From positions 14,308,416-14,372,415 of the forward strand of contig ML664161.1 in assembly GCA_007570785.1 (NCBI GenBank): a DNA stretch of 64,000 nucleotides. Reading direction: 5' to 3'. The notes under the pieces are model-generated. The model had not been told where the DNA came from. It saw only the letters and a program-made list of their open reading frames with translations, and ran no database searches. Of the stretch, positions 1-10,402 are shown piece after piece (positions within the stretch are counted from its first letter, which is position 1; each line of letters begins with the position of its first letter). Both the position numbers and the translations under genes were made by a program. The stretch is from Antilocapra americana. Taxonomy: Eukaryota; Chordata; Mammalia; Artiodactyla; Antilocapridae.

Positions 1-1014
1 CTGGGTGTAGGAACCAGGAAGCGGGGAGAGGAGCTGGTGTGAGAACTTAAGCTCCCATTAATTAGCAGAAATATGGAGAGGGCTTTGGACCTCCTTACAG
101 AATTGAATTGAGGGTGTGGGTATCAGGGGTGGATGAGGTTGAGTCAGTCTTATCTACAGCTCTCAAGAGACCCCTTTGTATTATCAGTTCTTTTTAAAAT
201 AAATTAGCAAATGAAATACTATTTATTTTCAGGCCTTCTATGCTCCAATCAAATTGGGATACTCATTGTTTTAATAATGTTCACTAATATAATTATATGC
301 CTGAATAATTCAGACTGATAACATGGTGCATTATAGGAAAGTTCTTGGTGGATATGAGAAAATTATTAGGGAATTTGAACTAACGGGGATGGTGACTGAT
401 TCGCAAAGTGAAGACTGGTAATACCTTTTATGGGAAGGAATTTAATGGACCAATCATTGTTAGGTACAAAATTAATTTATACAGAAAATCTTTCTGAGCT
501 TTGGCCGTGTTCTAGACATTAGCAATAAAAAGGATATTAATAAGACAAAACTTCTTCCCTCAAAGAGAAAACAGACCAGTTAGTGGCTATATCACTATTT
601 GGGGGTAAGGCAATAGGATAGGATGGAAAAATCACTGTAGTAAGGAGATCCACAATTCTTTTAGAAATCTTGCCATTACCTCGAGGTATGAGCTTGGTAA
701 AGTCACATTTGCAATGGCTTCTTTCATGGAGTGACAGAGAAGTGAGGAAGGGAGGATGTGTCATGATCATTCCTGCAGGAATGTGAATCTTGTGTGGAAG
801 ATGGAGGAAGATGAAGGATTCATAGGCTGTAACTGTCATGGGAGCTATTGAAACTCATCATCTGGTATGTTATATGTGGTACCAACAGGTTGAGTAATAT
901 GCTGGCAGAGGATATTTATACTTTGGATAACTGGGGCTTGGTTGCTTAAATTCACTGGACATTGTAATGGAGATTAGCAAGCTGTTACCCATGTCTGTTT
1001 CCTCTTCCTTTTGA
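1..1014. other. unique AT-rich sequence, no gene recognised
   Basis: AT-rich non-coding DNA with many stop codons in all frames. Short open frames on the minus strand at 537-839 and 870-1226 resemble no protein I know and have no convincing splice context. I see nothing functional here. Confidence 0.5.
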
Positions 1015-1150
1015 ACACACAGCAGAATGAGGTTTCCCAGCCTGTCTTGTTGAATATGCTGATCTGAATGAGTCCTGACCAATGGAAGCTGTATCCAGAA
1101 GGACTTGCTTATAAGAACTGCCCCCATGGAATGCTTCATATTCTTTTTGC
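1015..1150 (+). mobile_element. possible MLT1-like LTR fragment (ancient)
   Basis: The run from 'tttcccagcctgtcttg' through a 'gaccaatggaag' phrase to 'cttataagaactgccccc' resembles the interior of MaLR/MLT1-type solitary LTRs. It is highly diverged and has no coding content. The assignment is from memory of the family's phrasing and is uncertain. Confidence 0.3.
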
Positions 1151-1246
1151 TGCAAAAGAAGTCTTGAAAATTTTGCAAGGTAATGAATGAAATAGTCAGT
1201 AGAAGGCATCTGTGTCCCTGAACCACAACTTGGAGATTAAGAATTT

Positions 1247-1448
1247 GCTGTTATTGTTTAGTCATGTCAGACTCCTTTGTGACTCCATGAGCTGCGGCCC
1301 TCCAGGCTCCTCTGTCCATTGGATTTTCTAAGTAGGAATACTGGAGTGGGTTGTCATTTTCTTCTTTAGGGTATCTCCTGACCCAAGGATTGAACCTATG
1401 TCGTAGCATTGCAGGCAGATTCTTTATCACTGAGCCACCAGGGAATCC
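1247..1448 (-). mobile_element. Bov-tA/Bov-A2 SINE, minus strand
   Basis: Reading the minus strand, the tRNA-Glu-like head ('ggattccctggtggctcag') lies at 1448 and the A-unit tail near 1250. Typical internal phrases such as 'actggagtgggttgtcat' and 'attgaacctatg' are visible. The flanking 'gagatta' at 1233-1239 and 1450-1456 is a probable target-site duplication. It is a non-autonomous retroposon made by RNA polymerase III and mobilised by a LINE. The copy is old, with many substitutions. It faces the plus-strand copy only 14 bases away. Confidence 0.9.
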
Positions 1449-1462
1449 AGAGATTATGTCTA

Positions 1463-1660
1463 CTTTGCAGGTGGCTCAGTGGTAAAGAATCCACCTGCCA
1501 GTGCAGGAGATGCAAGAGGCTCAGATTTGATCCCTGGGTTGGGAAGATCCCCCAGAGTAAGAAGTGGCAACCTACTCCAGTTGCCTGGAGAGTCCATGGA
1601 CAGAGGATTCTGGAGGGCTGCAGTCCATGGGAGTCACAAAGAGTCAGTCAAAACTAAGAA
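1463..1660 (+). mobile_element. Bov-tA SINE, plus strand
   Basis: Starts with a tRNA-like 'ggtggctcagtggtaaagaat', followed by 'gatccctgggttgggaagatcccc' in diverged form and the A-unit 'ggcaacctactccag'. It ends near 1660 with a CA-rich tail. It forms an inverted pair with the SINE at 1247-1448. Confidence 0.9.
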
Positions 1661-1680
1661 CACACACACACACACAACAC
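1661..1680. repeat. (CA)n microsatellite at SINE tail
   Basis: About eight CA units with one interruption, at the 3' end of the plus-strand SINE. Such tails seed microsatellites. Confidence 0.9.
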
Positions 1681-1781
1681 AATCAAGAATACCTATTTGG
1701 TTCATGTGTGAGAAAGAAATGTCTGTTTTGTTAATAACTAAGATTTTAAGTTTGTTTTTATAAAGGCTAATTATTCTAATT

Positions 1782-2244
1782 CAGAGGTCAATAGACTATG
1801 GTCTACAGGTCAGATCTGGCTTATGGCTTGTTTCTTCAGTCAGTGAGAATTTTTTTTTTACATTAAAAAAATTGAAATATAGTCTATTTACAATATTGTA
1901 TAAATTAATTTCAGTTATACAGCAAAGTGATTAAGTTTTTTTCAGAATATATTCCATTATAGGTTATTGCAAGATATTGAATATAGTTCCCTGTGCTATA
2001 CAGTAAACCTTTGTTGCTTATCTACTTTATGTACAGTAGTTTGTATCTGTTAATCCCACACTCCTAATTTGTTCATCTTTCCCTCCCTCTCCCTTTTGGT
2101 AACCATTGTTTTCTCTGACTGTGAGCCTTTATATTTTTAAAAGATTGTTTTATAAAAAAGAATATACAACAGAGACCATATGTGGCCCCCAAAATCTAAA
2201 ATATTTACTGTCTGGCTCTTTATAGAAGAGTTTACCAATCCATG
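1782..2244. mobile_element. hAT-Charlie (MER1-type) DNA transposon, split by L1
   Basis: The left end 'cagaggtcaatagact' and right end 'agtttaccaatccatg' are diverged versions of the inverted termini of Charlie/MER1-type elements. The typical phrases 'acaacagagaccatatg' and 'aaaatatttactgtctgg' precede the right end. The middle is replaced by an L1 3' end at 1850-2118. It is non-autonomous with no transposase. The expected 8-bp target duplication is not clear. Confidence 0.6.
1850..2118 (-). mobile_element. L1 3' UTR fragment, minus strand, inside the hAT element
   Basis: A T10 run at 1850 is the poly(A) tail read from the other strand. It is followed by antisense artiodactyl L1 3' UTR phrases such as 'cagttatacagcaaagtga' and 'atatagttccctgtgctat'. 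It is 5'-truncated at about 2118. Similar flanks 'cagtgagaattttt' and 'ctgtgagcctttat' may be the target duplication. It must be younger than the hAT element it splits. Confidence 0.8.
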
Positions 2245-4120
2245 TTTAACCAATACAGAAATTTCATATGGCAGAGACTTTGGATTCTAGGCTGATAGAA
2301 AGTCTCCTAATTACAAATAGTTTTTCATGTATAAATTTGTATAATATATTGAAACAGAAACCATAGACTTCCACTTCTAGGAAAAAAAAAAAAAAGAAAG
2401 GAATAACAGGGGCTGGTTTTATCTTCCAAAATGAAACAATTAAGAGGAAAAAAAAAAACCTCTGAGTATATAAATGGTTTTCAAGACTGAATTATCAGGC
2501 AATGGAGAACAGTGATCCCTGAAAGATGGGAGACAAATGAGGTGAGTTCAGTTTACTGCTTGGAGAAAATCGCCACACCTTGTTACAAAGAGGGAGACCC
2601 TTGGAGGTGCCTGACAACCGCTTTGAGTGTATTTTCAATGGGGGAGGATCCCCATATTTCCTTCCATATGGAGGAAATCATGGAGGAGAGTAAAGTCACC
2701 ACCCAGAAAAGCAGAAATGAAAGCCAGGGAGAGAATTGGCTTTGCTTGAGATTCTGGTTGAGTCCAGTTGTTCCTGAGAACCAGCGATAGACCTGACCTT
2801 TCTATTTTTCTCTTTCCTTAGGCTCTGTGTGCTAATAACTTCCTCATTTGCCAAGTTACTTTAAATTAGGGTTCTCTCATACTAAATACTTTAACAGTTT
2901 ACTATGTACTTAAGAACGTGATTTCTAATTTCCCTTTCTTTCAGTGCCTGAGATCTTGGGATAATACTGAGTCAACAATTGGTATGGGTTTTACCGAATC
3001 AACACTTTCCTTTAATATGTTTATGAAATACCCACTAAGCCCAAGGCATTCTGTTTTTTTGCTGAAAGACATTCTTATCAGGAGTGCATTTAAGCAGCCA
3101 CTCAATTTTGAACAACTAAGTAATTTTGAGGCTCCCCACTGTAAATAATTTTGCAGCAAAACTCCCAGGTGTACATTGCTGAAAAAAAGAGATGAAAGCC
3201 CAAATTGAACTCATTAGAATTATGTGACCACAGGGAAATGAAAAGCATCCAATGATAACTTTTATTTTCTTAGAATCCTTTGGATTCTAAATCAACTGTG
3301 GACTAGAAACTGGCTCCTAGACTTTATCTTTTATGGTAATAGACACCATAATCAAGAGAATATTTTTTTTGGTTCTGAGGAATTTTAATTTAATAAAATA
3401 CTCTGAATTCAGTCATCCATTTCTTCCTCTGTTGTTGCAAACCAGTGGGAGGTAAAGAAATCAAGCACATATTGTAGCTCTTTCTTACAGTGTTTTTGTT
3501 TTGTTTTCTTTGTTTTGCTTTTAATTTGCCTTTGTTGTGTATATTGCAGCTGATTATTTTTCTCATAGTTTAAGGGGTAAAAATAGGTCTTCCCTGTCAC
3601 TGGAGGGCCCTTTTTCTAGAGTGTGGTGGTGCTTCTTAAGAGTCGAGTGCTAAGCACCCTCTTACCCCTCATGCAGGTTGAAGAGCCCCAAGGAAAACAT
3701 CTTAGGAATGATTAGATTGTGGCAGGGTAGAGTACTTAATAAACATCTATGAAGTGAGATGTAGTTAGAAAATCTGTAACTGATATTCACATATAAAGCT
3801 ACTTCAGTCTCTAAACTTACTAAGATAGTTTAAAAATTTATAACATCATGAAAAAATATGCTTTTGGAAAAATCTTAAATTTTTGTTTTTTTTCCTCTTT
3901 GGGAGTAAATAGAAAATTGTTTCTCCACTTTTGCCTAAATAATAGTGTCTGATAAGAACTTTGATAGCTCATCAGTCTAAAAGATCTCAGTATTTTGTAT
4001 ACCAAAGTATCGTTTGTAACATTTATTATATTTATCAAAGTGTTACCTTTACCCCACCTAAGATTCTTCCCTGTTATTAGAATACCTTACTTTTCCATCT
4101 CTCTCTCTCCAGTGAGAATC
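2119..4120. other. no gene recognised (apart from hAT right end)
   Basis: After the hAT end at 2244 the DNA is unique-looking, with A-rich runs around 2381-2395 and 2448-2458 and a T/G-rich low-complexity stretch at 3490-3545. Open frames of 60-110 codons occur on both strands but none resembles a known protein. Confidence 0.5.
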
Positions 4121-4138
4121 TCAGTTCAGTTCAGTTCA

Positions 4139-5118
4139 GTCGCTCAGTTGTGTCCGACTCCTTGTGACCCCATGAACCGCAGCACGCCAGGCCTCCCTGT
4201 CCATCACCAACTCCCGGAGTCCAACCAAACCCATGGCCATCAAGTTGGTGATGCCATCCAGCCATCTCATCCTCTGTTGTCTCCTTCTCCTCCTGCCCCC
4301 AAACTTTCCCAGCATCAGGGTCTTTTCCAATGAGTCAGCTCCTCACATGAGGTACCTGAAGTATAGAAGTTTCAGCTTCAGCATCAGTCCTTCCATTGAA
4401 CACCCAGGACTGATCTCCTTTAGGATGGACTGGTTGGATCTTCTTGCAGTCCAAGGGACTCTCAAGAGTCTTCTCCAACACCACAGTTCTAAAGCATCAA
4501 TTCTTAGGCACTCATCTTTTTTTATAGTTCAACTCTCACATCCATACATGACCACTAGAAAAACCATAGCCTTGACTAGATGGACCTTTGTTGGCAAAGT
4601 AATGTCTCTGCTTTTTAATATGCTGTCTATGTTGGTCATAACTTTCCTTCCAAGGAGTAAGTGTCTTTTAATTTCATGGCTGCAATCACCATCTGCAGTG
4701 ATTCTGGAGCCCCCCAAAATAAAGTCTGTCACTGTTTCCACTGTTTCCCCACCTATCTGCCATGAAGTAATGGGACCAGATGCCATGATCTTAGTTTTCT
4801 GAATGTTGAGCTTTAAGTCAACTTTTTCACTCTCTTCTTTCACTTTCATCAAGAAGTCCTTTAGTTCTTCTTCACTTTCTGCCATAAGGGTGGTGTCATC
4901 TGCATATCTGAGGTTATTGATATTTCTCCCAGTAATCTTGATTCCAGCTTGTGCTTCTTCCAGCCCAGCGTTTCTCATGAGGTACTCTGCATATAAGTTA
5001 AATAAGCAGGGTGACAATATACAGCCTTGACGTCCTCCTTTTCCTATTTGGAACCAGTCTGTTGTTCCATATCCAGTTCTAACTGTTGCTTCCTGACCTG
5101 CATACAGGCTTCCCAAGA
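4139..5118 (-). pseudogene. BovB reverse transcriptase fragment (3' half)
   Basis: Encodes the palm and C-terminal part of an RTE reverse transcriptase. Visible in order on the minus strand are QGCILSPCLFNLYAEY, the catalytic motif RYADDTTLMAESEEEL with YADD intact, KLNIQKTKIMASG, CSHEIKRHLLLGRKVM and VVMYGCES. Downstream BovB C-terminal coding continues in other frames toward 4139. The open stretch from about 5118 to 4529 is one frame; a frame break follows. It lacks the N-terminal endonuclease and has no promoter, so it is a dead fragment despite the intact YADD. Confidence 0.85.
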
Positions 5119-5377
5119 GCCAGATGTTCAAACTGGTTTTAGAAAAGGCAGAGGAACCAGAGATCAAATTGCCAACATCTGCGGGATCATCGAAAAAGCA
5201 AGAAAGTTCCAGAAAAACATCTATTTCTGCTTTATTGACTATGCCAAAGCCTTTGACTATGTGGATCACAATAAACTGTGGAAAATTCTGAAAGAGATGG
5301 TCATACCAGACCACCTGACCTGCCTCTTGAGAAACCTATATGCCAGTCAGGAAGCAATAGTTAGAACTGGATATGGA
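5119..5377 (+). pseudogene. BovB reverse transcriptase fragment (inverted 5' piece)
   Basis: The plus strand encodes the RT finger/palm segment PDVQTGFRKGRGTRDQIAN, then FCFIDYAKAFDYVDHNKLW, which is motif A with its aspartate, then HLTCLLRNLYASQEAIVRTG. It stops where the sequence leaves BovB at about 5377. It is the more 5' part of the same insertion as the minus-strand fragment at 4139-5118, turned around. Confidence 0.85.
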
Positions 5378-6670
5378 CTGTGATTAATATTCCTTTCCCC
5401 CTCATCATCATTTGTTTTTATCATACAAGTAACACATTTGTCATTGTATAAATGTGAAGAAATGAACTAAAAAAAGAAATCACTCCTCATGTCCCAACCC
5501 AAGGATGTCTGTTGTTAACCTATTAATAGGGTAATAATATCCTATTATTTCCTTTTCTTCACCAACTCCTCCTGCTTTTCTTTCCCTTCCCTTTTTCATT
5601 CTCTCTTTCTCTTACGCATGTATACACTTATGTATAATGTGTGCCTTGTTGTGTAAACTGCAGTAGAATTGAACTCTTTATCCCATATCATAGAAGTTTC
5701 AATATCATCAAAAACACACACAGTATCACTTCTAATGATGGTCTAATGCCGCACAGGGTTTTATTGTGCAGTTATGCTTCAGTGTAGCTTCAGAAATACA
5801 TAAAATATTAATGAGTTGAGGTATGGTTTTCAGAATGCCAGCTAGTCAGCCTTTCTCAGACTTGGCTATATCATGTAGTCTCACTGTCTTCATTTCCACC
5901 TAGGAAAGCACTACACTCTAAATCTACCCAGAACACTACACAGGAGTGTGTATGGGATTAATAAATACTTGAGACGGTGCTTTAGGAGGTGAGAAAGTAT
6001 TGCCCTGAGGCAAATTGAAATATAGGAGAGACTGACTTTTTAGACTCAGCTTTCTCAGCTCTAACTTGGGATTAATATCAGTATCATAAGAGTGTAATGA
6101 GGACAGACATTAGAATAAGAAAGTATCAACCACTGAGACTGACATCAAAAAAGACACCAGCAGATATTACTGTTCTACTTGGGAGCCCTACCTTCCAGCT
6201 CTGAGTTTTTATTTTCTCTCCTCCCTGCTTTGTCAGTTCTTTTCTTGTTTTTCTTTGGTCCCCAGGGATCCCATATTTATCCTTACTATGAAAAGCCCAG
6301 CTTTCAGATCTTCCTTCAGTACTACACATGTCAGTAGTTATTAGGTGCTTAAAAAACATTTTAACAGGTAATAGGTGGTGTTCTAACTGGAATTTCAGAT
6401 GTTTGGCATTGGGCTGGTGAGATTTATCCCCAGTCAGTGGGGATTTATTTACCTTGCTTACCATGCATGAGTTTTCCATGATGGCCAATAATAACAAGGT
6501 TGGTATTCAAAATATTTAACCAATTGGTTCTTCCTCATCAGCCTGGATGTTGATAGAAAACAACTGGTTTGGCCAGATAGTCTGTACTGGTTGTATGTTG
6601 ACCTTGGTAAATCACTTTACAGACCCTTGAGTTCTTTACTCTGTTACCTGGGCTATGTACCTTTGTGGTA
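5378..6670. other. no gene recognised
   Basis: Unique-looking AT-rich DNA. 5400-5560 has the feel of a very old interspersed repeat, and 6020-6115 is weakly MIR-like, but neither can be assigned. The minus-strand open frame at 6126-6497 resembles no protein I know. Confidence 0.45.
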
Positions 6671-6800
6671 GTAGCTGTGGGGTGGTGGAAAGAATCTGAG
6701 ATTTGAAAACATTCTGTTCAAATCCTGGCTCTGCCATTTCCTAGCTGTGTAATTTAGGCCTCAGTTTCTCATTTCTAAAGGAGTATTATCATATCTACTT
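6671..6800 (+). mobile_element. MIR SINE fragment
   Basis: The core phrase 'caaatcctggctctgccatttcctagctgtgtaatttaggc' (diverged), followed by 'cctcagtttctcat', is diagnostic of the mammalian MIR core. A related stretch at 7020-7110 ('aggttccttccaaccctttc') may be a MIR3 piece. Confidence 0.75.
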
Positions 6801-7714
6801 TCCAGGGTTGGTTGGTTTGTTTTTGGTGAGACCCAAAAGAGATTTTTCTATGGAATTGCTTCATAAGAAGAGAAATTAGCTGTTGTGATTCAGGAGTTCC
6901 AGTTCTCTGTATGTGACAAAGATAGCACCAACAGTGCACCCAAACTACAATGAAGAAAGATTCCAAATTTAGTGTAAAATGAAATTTCATATTTCAAGTT
7001 TTAGTGAGATGTATATTTCTGTGTTTGAGGCTCTTTCTCACCTGTGAAATAAGGGTTTGTCCTCAATTATTGCTAAGGTTCCTTCCAACCCTTTCAAATC
7101 TATACTGTCAGGAGCCAGGGCTTTTTATTAGGCAATTTCTTTAGGGATGTGTCTTCCTTGCCAGGCTGGTCAGACTCATTGTAACTGAGTACAGCTGCTT
7201 CAAGGCCAGGCTCAAGCAATTCTGGTCTGAACCCATGAGTGGCCCAGAAAATGAGAGCAGCGGGTTTCAGGTTTCTCAATCAAAGCTTCCTGCGGCTGTA
7301 CCAGCTATTGTGTCTGCTTTCCCAGCTGACTCAAACCTGACCTGTCATGCTGTGCCTGATATTTATATTTCTGGAAATGGTTAGCCACATTACTAGGTAA
7401 TAAGGTTGCAAATTCCAAGTGTCCCCTGTAATTCAGGTCAGATGTTGTCCTGGGAGTGGGTGGGAAGGCAGAAAGCCCAAAATTGAGGTTGCTGTGCTTG
7501 AGGGCAGATGACGAGATCATGCCTGGCTGGCTACAGTATTCTGTGGTAGTTATTTGTACTTTGGGGAAGGACCTACTGAGCTCTGAGCTCAAGCTTTCTT
7601 GTTCATGATTTAGATTTATGTCACACTTGAATTTTTTCATTTCTTAGTGCCTCATATTTAGTGGAATCTGCCTTTAAAAATCAGAATATTAGTATAGGAA
7701 GAGAACCAAGAGGT

Positions 7715-7850
7715 TAAATAATCCAACTCACTCTTTCAAGGTGAAGGAAGACTCATAGAGATTTCCTTGACTCAGTCAGGACCACAGAGCTGCTAAGTGG
7801 AAGAGTCAGGCCTGAAGGTCCCAGTTCCTGATTCCAAGTTGATTGCTTGA
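7715..7850 (-). mobile_element. MIR-like fragment, minus strand
   Basis: Phrases such as 'accacagagctgctaagtgg' and 'gtcaggcctgaaggtcccag' read as antisense MIR 3' core. Diverged. Confidence 0.4.
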
Positions 7851-7859
7851 TTCAGAATC

Positions 7860-8345
7860 CTTTTCCAGGCTGCTTCCTGTTTGGTGGTTTGTCCTTGGAC
7901 ACCTCTGATGTTCTCAGTTGGCTTCATTCCATCTCTTTGTTCCAAGTAAGCACTGTTGTTCCCAATATACTCATCCCGGGACATGATCTGCATACAGGGA
8001 TCTGAAAGTGCTCAGGGTGTGGCAAAACAAACCAACAAAGCACAAAAAACAAACCCTGGAAAGGAGGGGAAAGACAGAGGCATAACAGGGACAAGAGTGT
8101 AGATTGCTGAAGGTGACAGAATTCTCACTGTCATGGATGCAGATCCACTGGCTTAGTTAAGACAATGATATATTTTAGGTCTTTCCATGGGGTGCCCAAG
8201 GAGGTAAACCAGCTGTCTCCTCTGCTTTGCTGCTTTGTCCTGGGACCTGGAGGTGGAGGGTTTGTCAGTTATAAGTCCCCACCAACACCTCCCTCAGACC
8301 TTTCAGATTCTGCCAGGAACTGACTTGTAACTGCTGGAGCCGGCT
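7860..8345. other. no gene recognised
   Basis: Unique-looking sequence. The small minus-strand frame at 7793-7993 is not recognisable. I see no repeat or RNA gene. Confidence 0.45.
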
Positions 8346-8349
8346 AGTC

Positions 8350-8941
8350 AGCTTCAAGTTCCTGACATCTGGTAATGGGGAGGAGCAAAGGGAAGGAGGC
8401 CAAGTAGGGAACAGATGAGCCTTGTGGCTGAAAAGTGAACCAGGGCATGAACAGTGGCCCTGGCAGGGAGATGCAGAGACACGCACTCAGGTGACGCATG
8501 TCCTGACACATCCCACGCTCTCACCAGTACACTCACATGCACAGCAGTGGGAGGCGGGGAGAGCCCCCCAGGCCATGGTACTCCCGAACTCATGTCACCT
8601 TCTCCAGCACCGCCATGAAGGTGGCTAATCTGGCATGTACTCCACCACCGTGGAGATCCACAATCCTCTGTAGAGGAGCGTGGAGTCCAGGAGGGAGCCC
8701 TGCATGGTCTGGTCTGCATGTTTTCCAAGTCCCCCAGAATGGGAACCACCTGTGCCTCTTGCCCGGTGTGCAGTTTCTGCCATTTCCCAAGTCTTGGGAG
8801 GAGCTGATGGGGCTTGGGCATCTCCTTCAGCAAGCAATCAAAATGATTCTGAGAATGAAGCATGTTTCGGGGAACACTGATGAAGAAGGAGGAGCCTGGG
8901 CCTTGGGATCCAATGAACCTGAGTTTTGAAGCCAGCTTCAC
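8350..8941 (-). other. GC-rich block with a 195-codon open frame, unidentified
   Basis: This segment is clearly richer in G+C and CpG than the surrounding AT-rich DNA and is open on the minus strand for 195 codons (8354-8941). Other frames of the same block are also open for 60-130 codons, as expected of GC-rich DNA by chance. The predicted protein has no domain I recognise, is rich in Ser, Pro and His, and lacks a signal peptide or membrane segment. It could be a decayed retrocopy, an old repeat or a small regulatory island. I do not claim a gene. Confidence 0.2.
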
Positions 8942-9009
8942 TCTGTAGGTGCCTTATAATCTTAAGCTAGAGTTTTCAGAACTGTACCTGAGAGGCTATA
9001 CCGTGAAGA

Positions 9010-9260
9010 GGTCAAGGGTGTAGCCTCTGGAGCTAGAGTGCCTAGGTTTGAAATCTTAATTCTGTTCTTTGCAGGCCTATGACAATAGGCAAGCTATTTA
9101 ATTTCCTTTCATCTCCATTTCCAACCTATAAAGCAGTATGATGATTAGAGCACTTTTCTCATTTTTATGAAGACTGAGTTATTACATTAATTTACTCAGA
9201 AATGTACCTGGTTCATTGTAAAGACCATATAGGCACTTGCAGTTCATATTAAACAATGGA
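9010..9260 (+). mobile_element. MIR SINE
   Basis: Contains 'agcctctggagctagagtgcctaggtttgaa' in diverged MIR form, then 'gacaataggcaagctatttaatttcctttcatctcc' and the 3' part 'gactgagttattacattaat'. This is a long, fairly complete MIR. Confidence 0.8.
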
Positions 9261-10059
9261 TGATGATATTATGTTTTCATCTTTGGTTAAGGTTTGTGCA
9301 TATAAGATGATGTAGATAAATTACCTGTTATGAAGCTGATGTTCAATAAATAGTATATCCTTATTAAAAGCAGGCTACCTGACAATGGTCTATATGAGAC
9401 CTTATTACTATATTGCAAACTAATTACTGAACTGCTTAAGAGACCCCAGGAAAGAGGAATGTTGAGAAGGATCTTCTCAAGCCCAGTTTATCAGTCATAC
9501 TCCAGCTGAGAGTATCAAGCACTATAGCTCCTCTAAGGAGAGAAAAGTATATCCATTGTCTGTGCATGATCAATACTGAGGACAATTTCAGAGGCCTGGA
9601 CAACTGTTATTAGTTCAAATCACCTCAGATCCTGGTAAAAAATTAAACAGATTAAAAAAATCTAACTCATTTGAAAACTGCTAAAATGCATGAGAATAGC
9701 TCCGGAAATCCCATCTGTTTTATATTTACAGAACTCCTAGTTCCTTTGGTCTGGGCACAACTGACTCACTTTTCATTGTGTTCCTATGGCACAGTGTCTT
9801 GTCATTTCTGAAGAAACCAAATAGCAGGTTGTGAGCATGAGTAATGTGCATGCACGCTCTCTGAAATTGATAAGGCTGTCTAAGGATTTGGTTACTTGTG
9901 ATTTGCATGGTAAAGAGATGATATAATATAGTAAAGTTACAGTTCTTCTTTTTTAGTGTAATGTTGTGATGTCTGGTCCACGTCTATCCCCTTTCGTTTG
10001 CTCACATATACACTGAGGGACTGTAGTCAGCAAGGATTCTAAGACTATATCTGGCTGTC
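9261..10059. other. no gene recognised
   Basis: AT-rich unique DNA. A phrase like 'gatgttcaataaatag' near 9340 recalls an L2 or MIR end, but nothing can be assigned firmly. Confidence 0.45.
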
Positions 10060-10190
10060 TCCTAGTTCCACCACCATATGACCTTGGACAAATTAATTAA
10101 TTTCTCTTTGCCCCAGTTTTCTCATCTATAGAAAGGTTGAGTAAGAGTACCTGACAGTATTATTTGAGTAATTAACACTACCTTTGGCAG
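10060..10190 (+). mobile_element. MIR SINE fragment
   Basis: The MIR core 'ccatatgaccttggacaaattaattaatttctctttgcc' (diverged), then 'cagttttctcatctata', is visible. Confidence 0.7.
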
Positions 10191-10402
10191 TAGCCTCCTA
10201 AATCATAGAATAGTAAGTGTTTATTTATTGCTCACATCACAGCCTAATGGGAGTCACAGGGTTCTCCTGGGTTGCGGCCTTCCAAGAAGTGATCAGATCT
10301 AGACATCTTCCATTATGGGACTTGCATCATTCACTAGGGTCATGCCATCTATTTAAATCTAAAGTAATTAAAATATTAAAATTGAGTTATGCTAATTAGA
10401 TC

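Larger units (their letters stand above)
4121..5377 (-). mobile_element. BovB LINE, 5'-truncated, with 5' inversion
   Basis: The element's 3' end is at 4121, where the (CAGTT)n repeat is the antisense of the BovB terminal repeat. The minus-strand body runs to about 5118 and encodes the reverse-transcriptase region. From about 5119 to 5377 the orientation flips and the plus strand encodes the next more upstream part of the same reverse transcriptase. A segment coding LLRNLYAGQEATVRTGYG is present in both halves (5067-5118 antisense; 5324-5377 sense). This is the expected product of twin-primed reverse transcription. No convincing target duplication was found. BovB is an RTE-clade LINE abundant in ruminants and known to have spread horizontally. 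Confidence 0.9.

Noticed and set aside
1409..1763. Overlapping plus-strand open frames of 82 and 94 codons
   Set aside because: They read through the Bov-tA SINE at 1463-1660 and its CA tail; SINE-derived frames recur in every copy.
4233..4802. 189-codon plus-strand open frame
   Set aside because: It is the antisense of the BovB reverse-transcriptase C-terminal region. The same antisense frame appears in other BovB copies (for example 21556-21870, 45646-46062, 52206-52712).
4529..5314. Single 261-codon minus-strand frame as one protein
   Set aside because: Its first ~65 codons are antisense of the inverted plus-strand piece, so the frame is a chimera across the inversion junction, not a gene.
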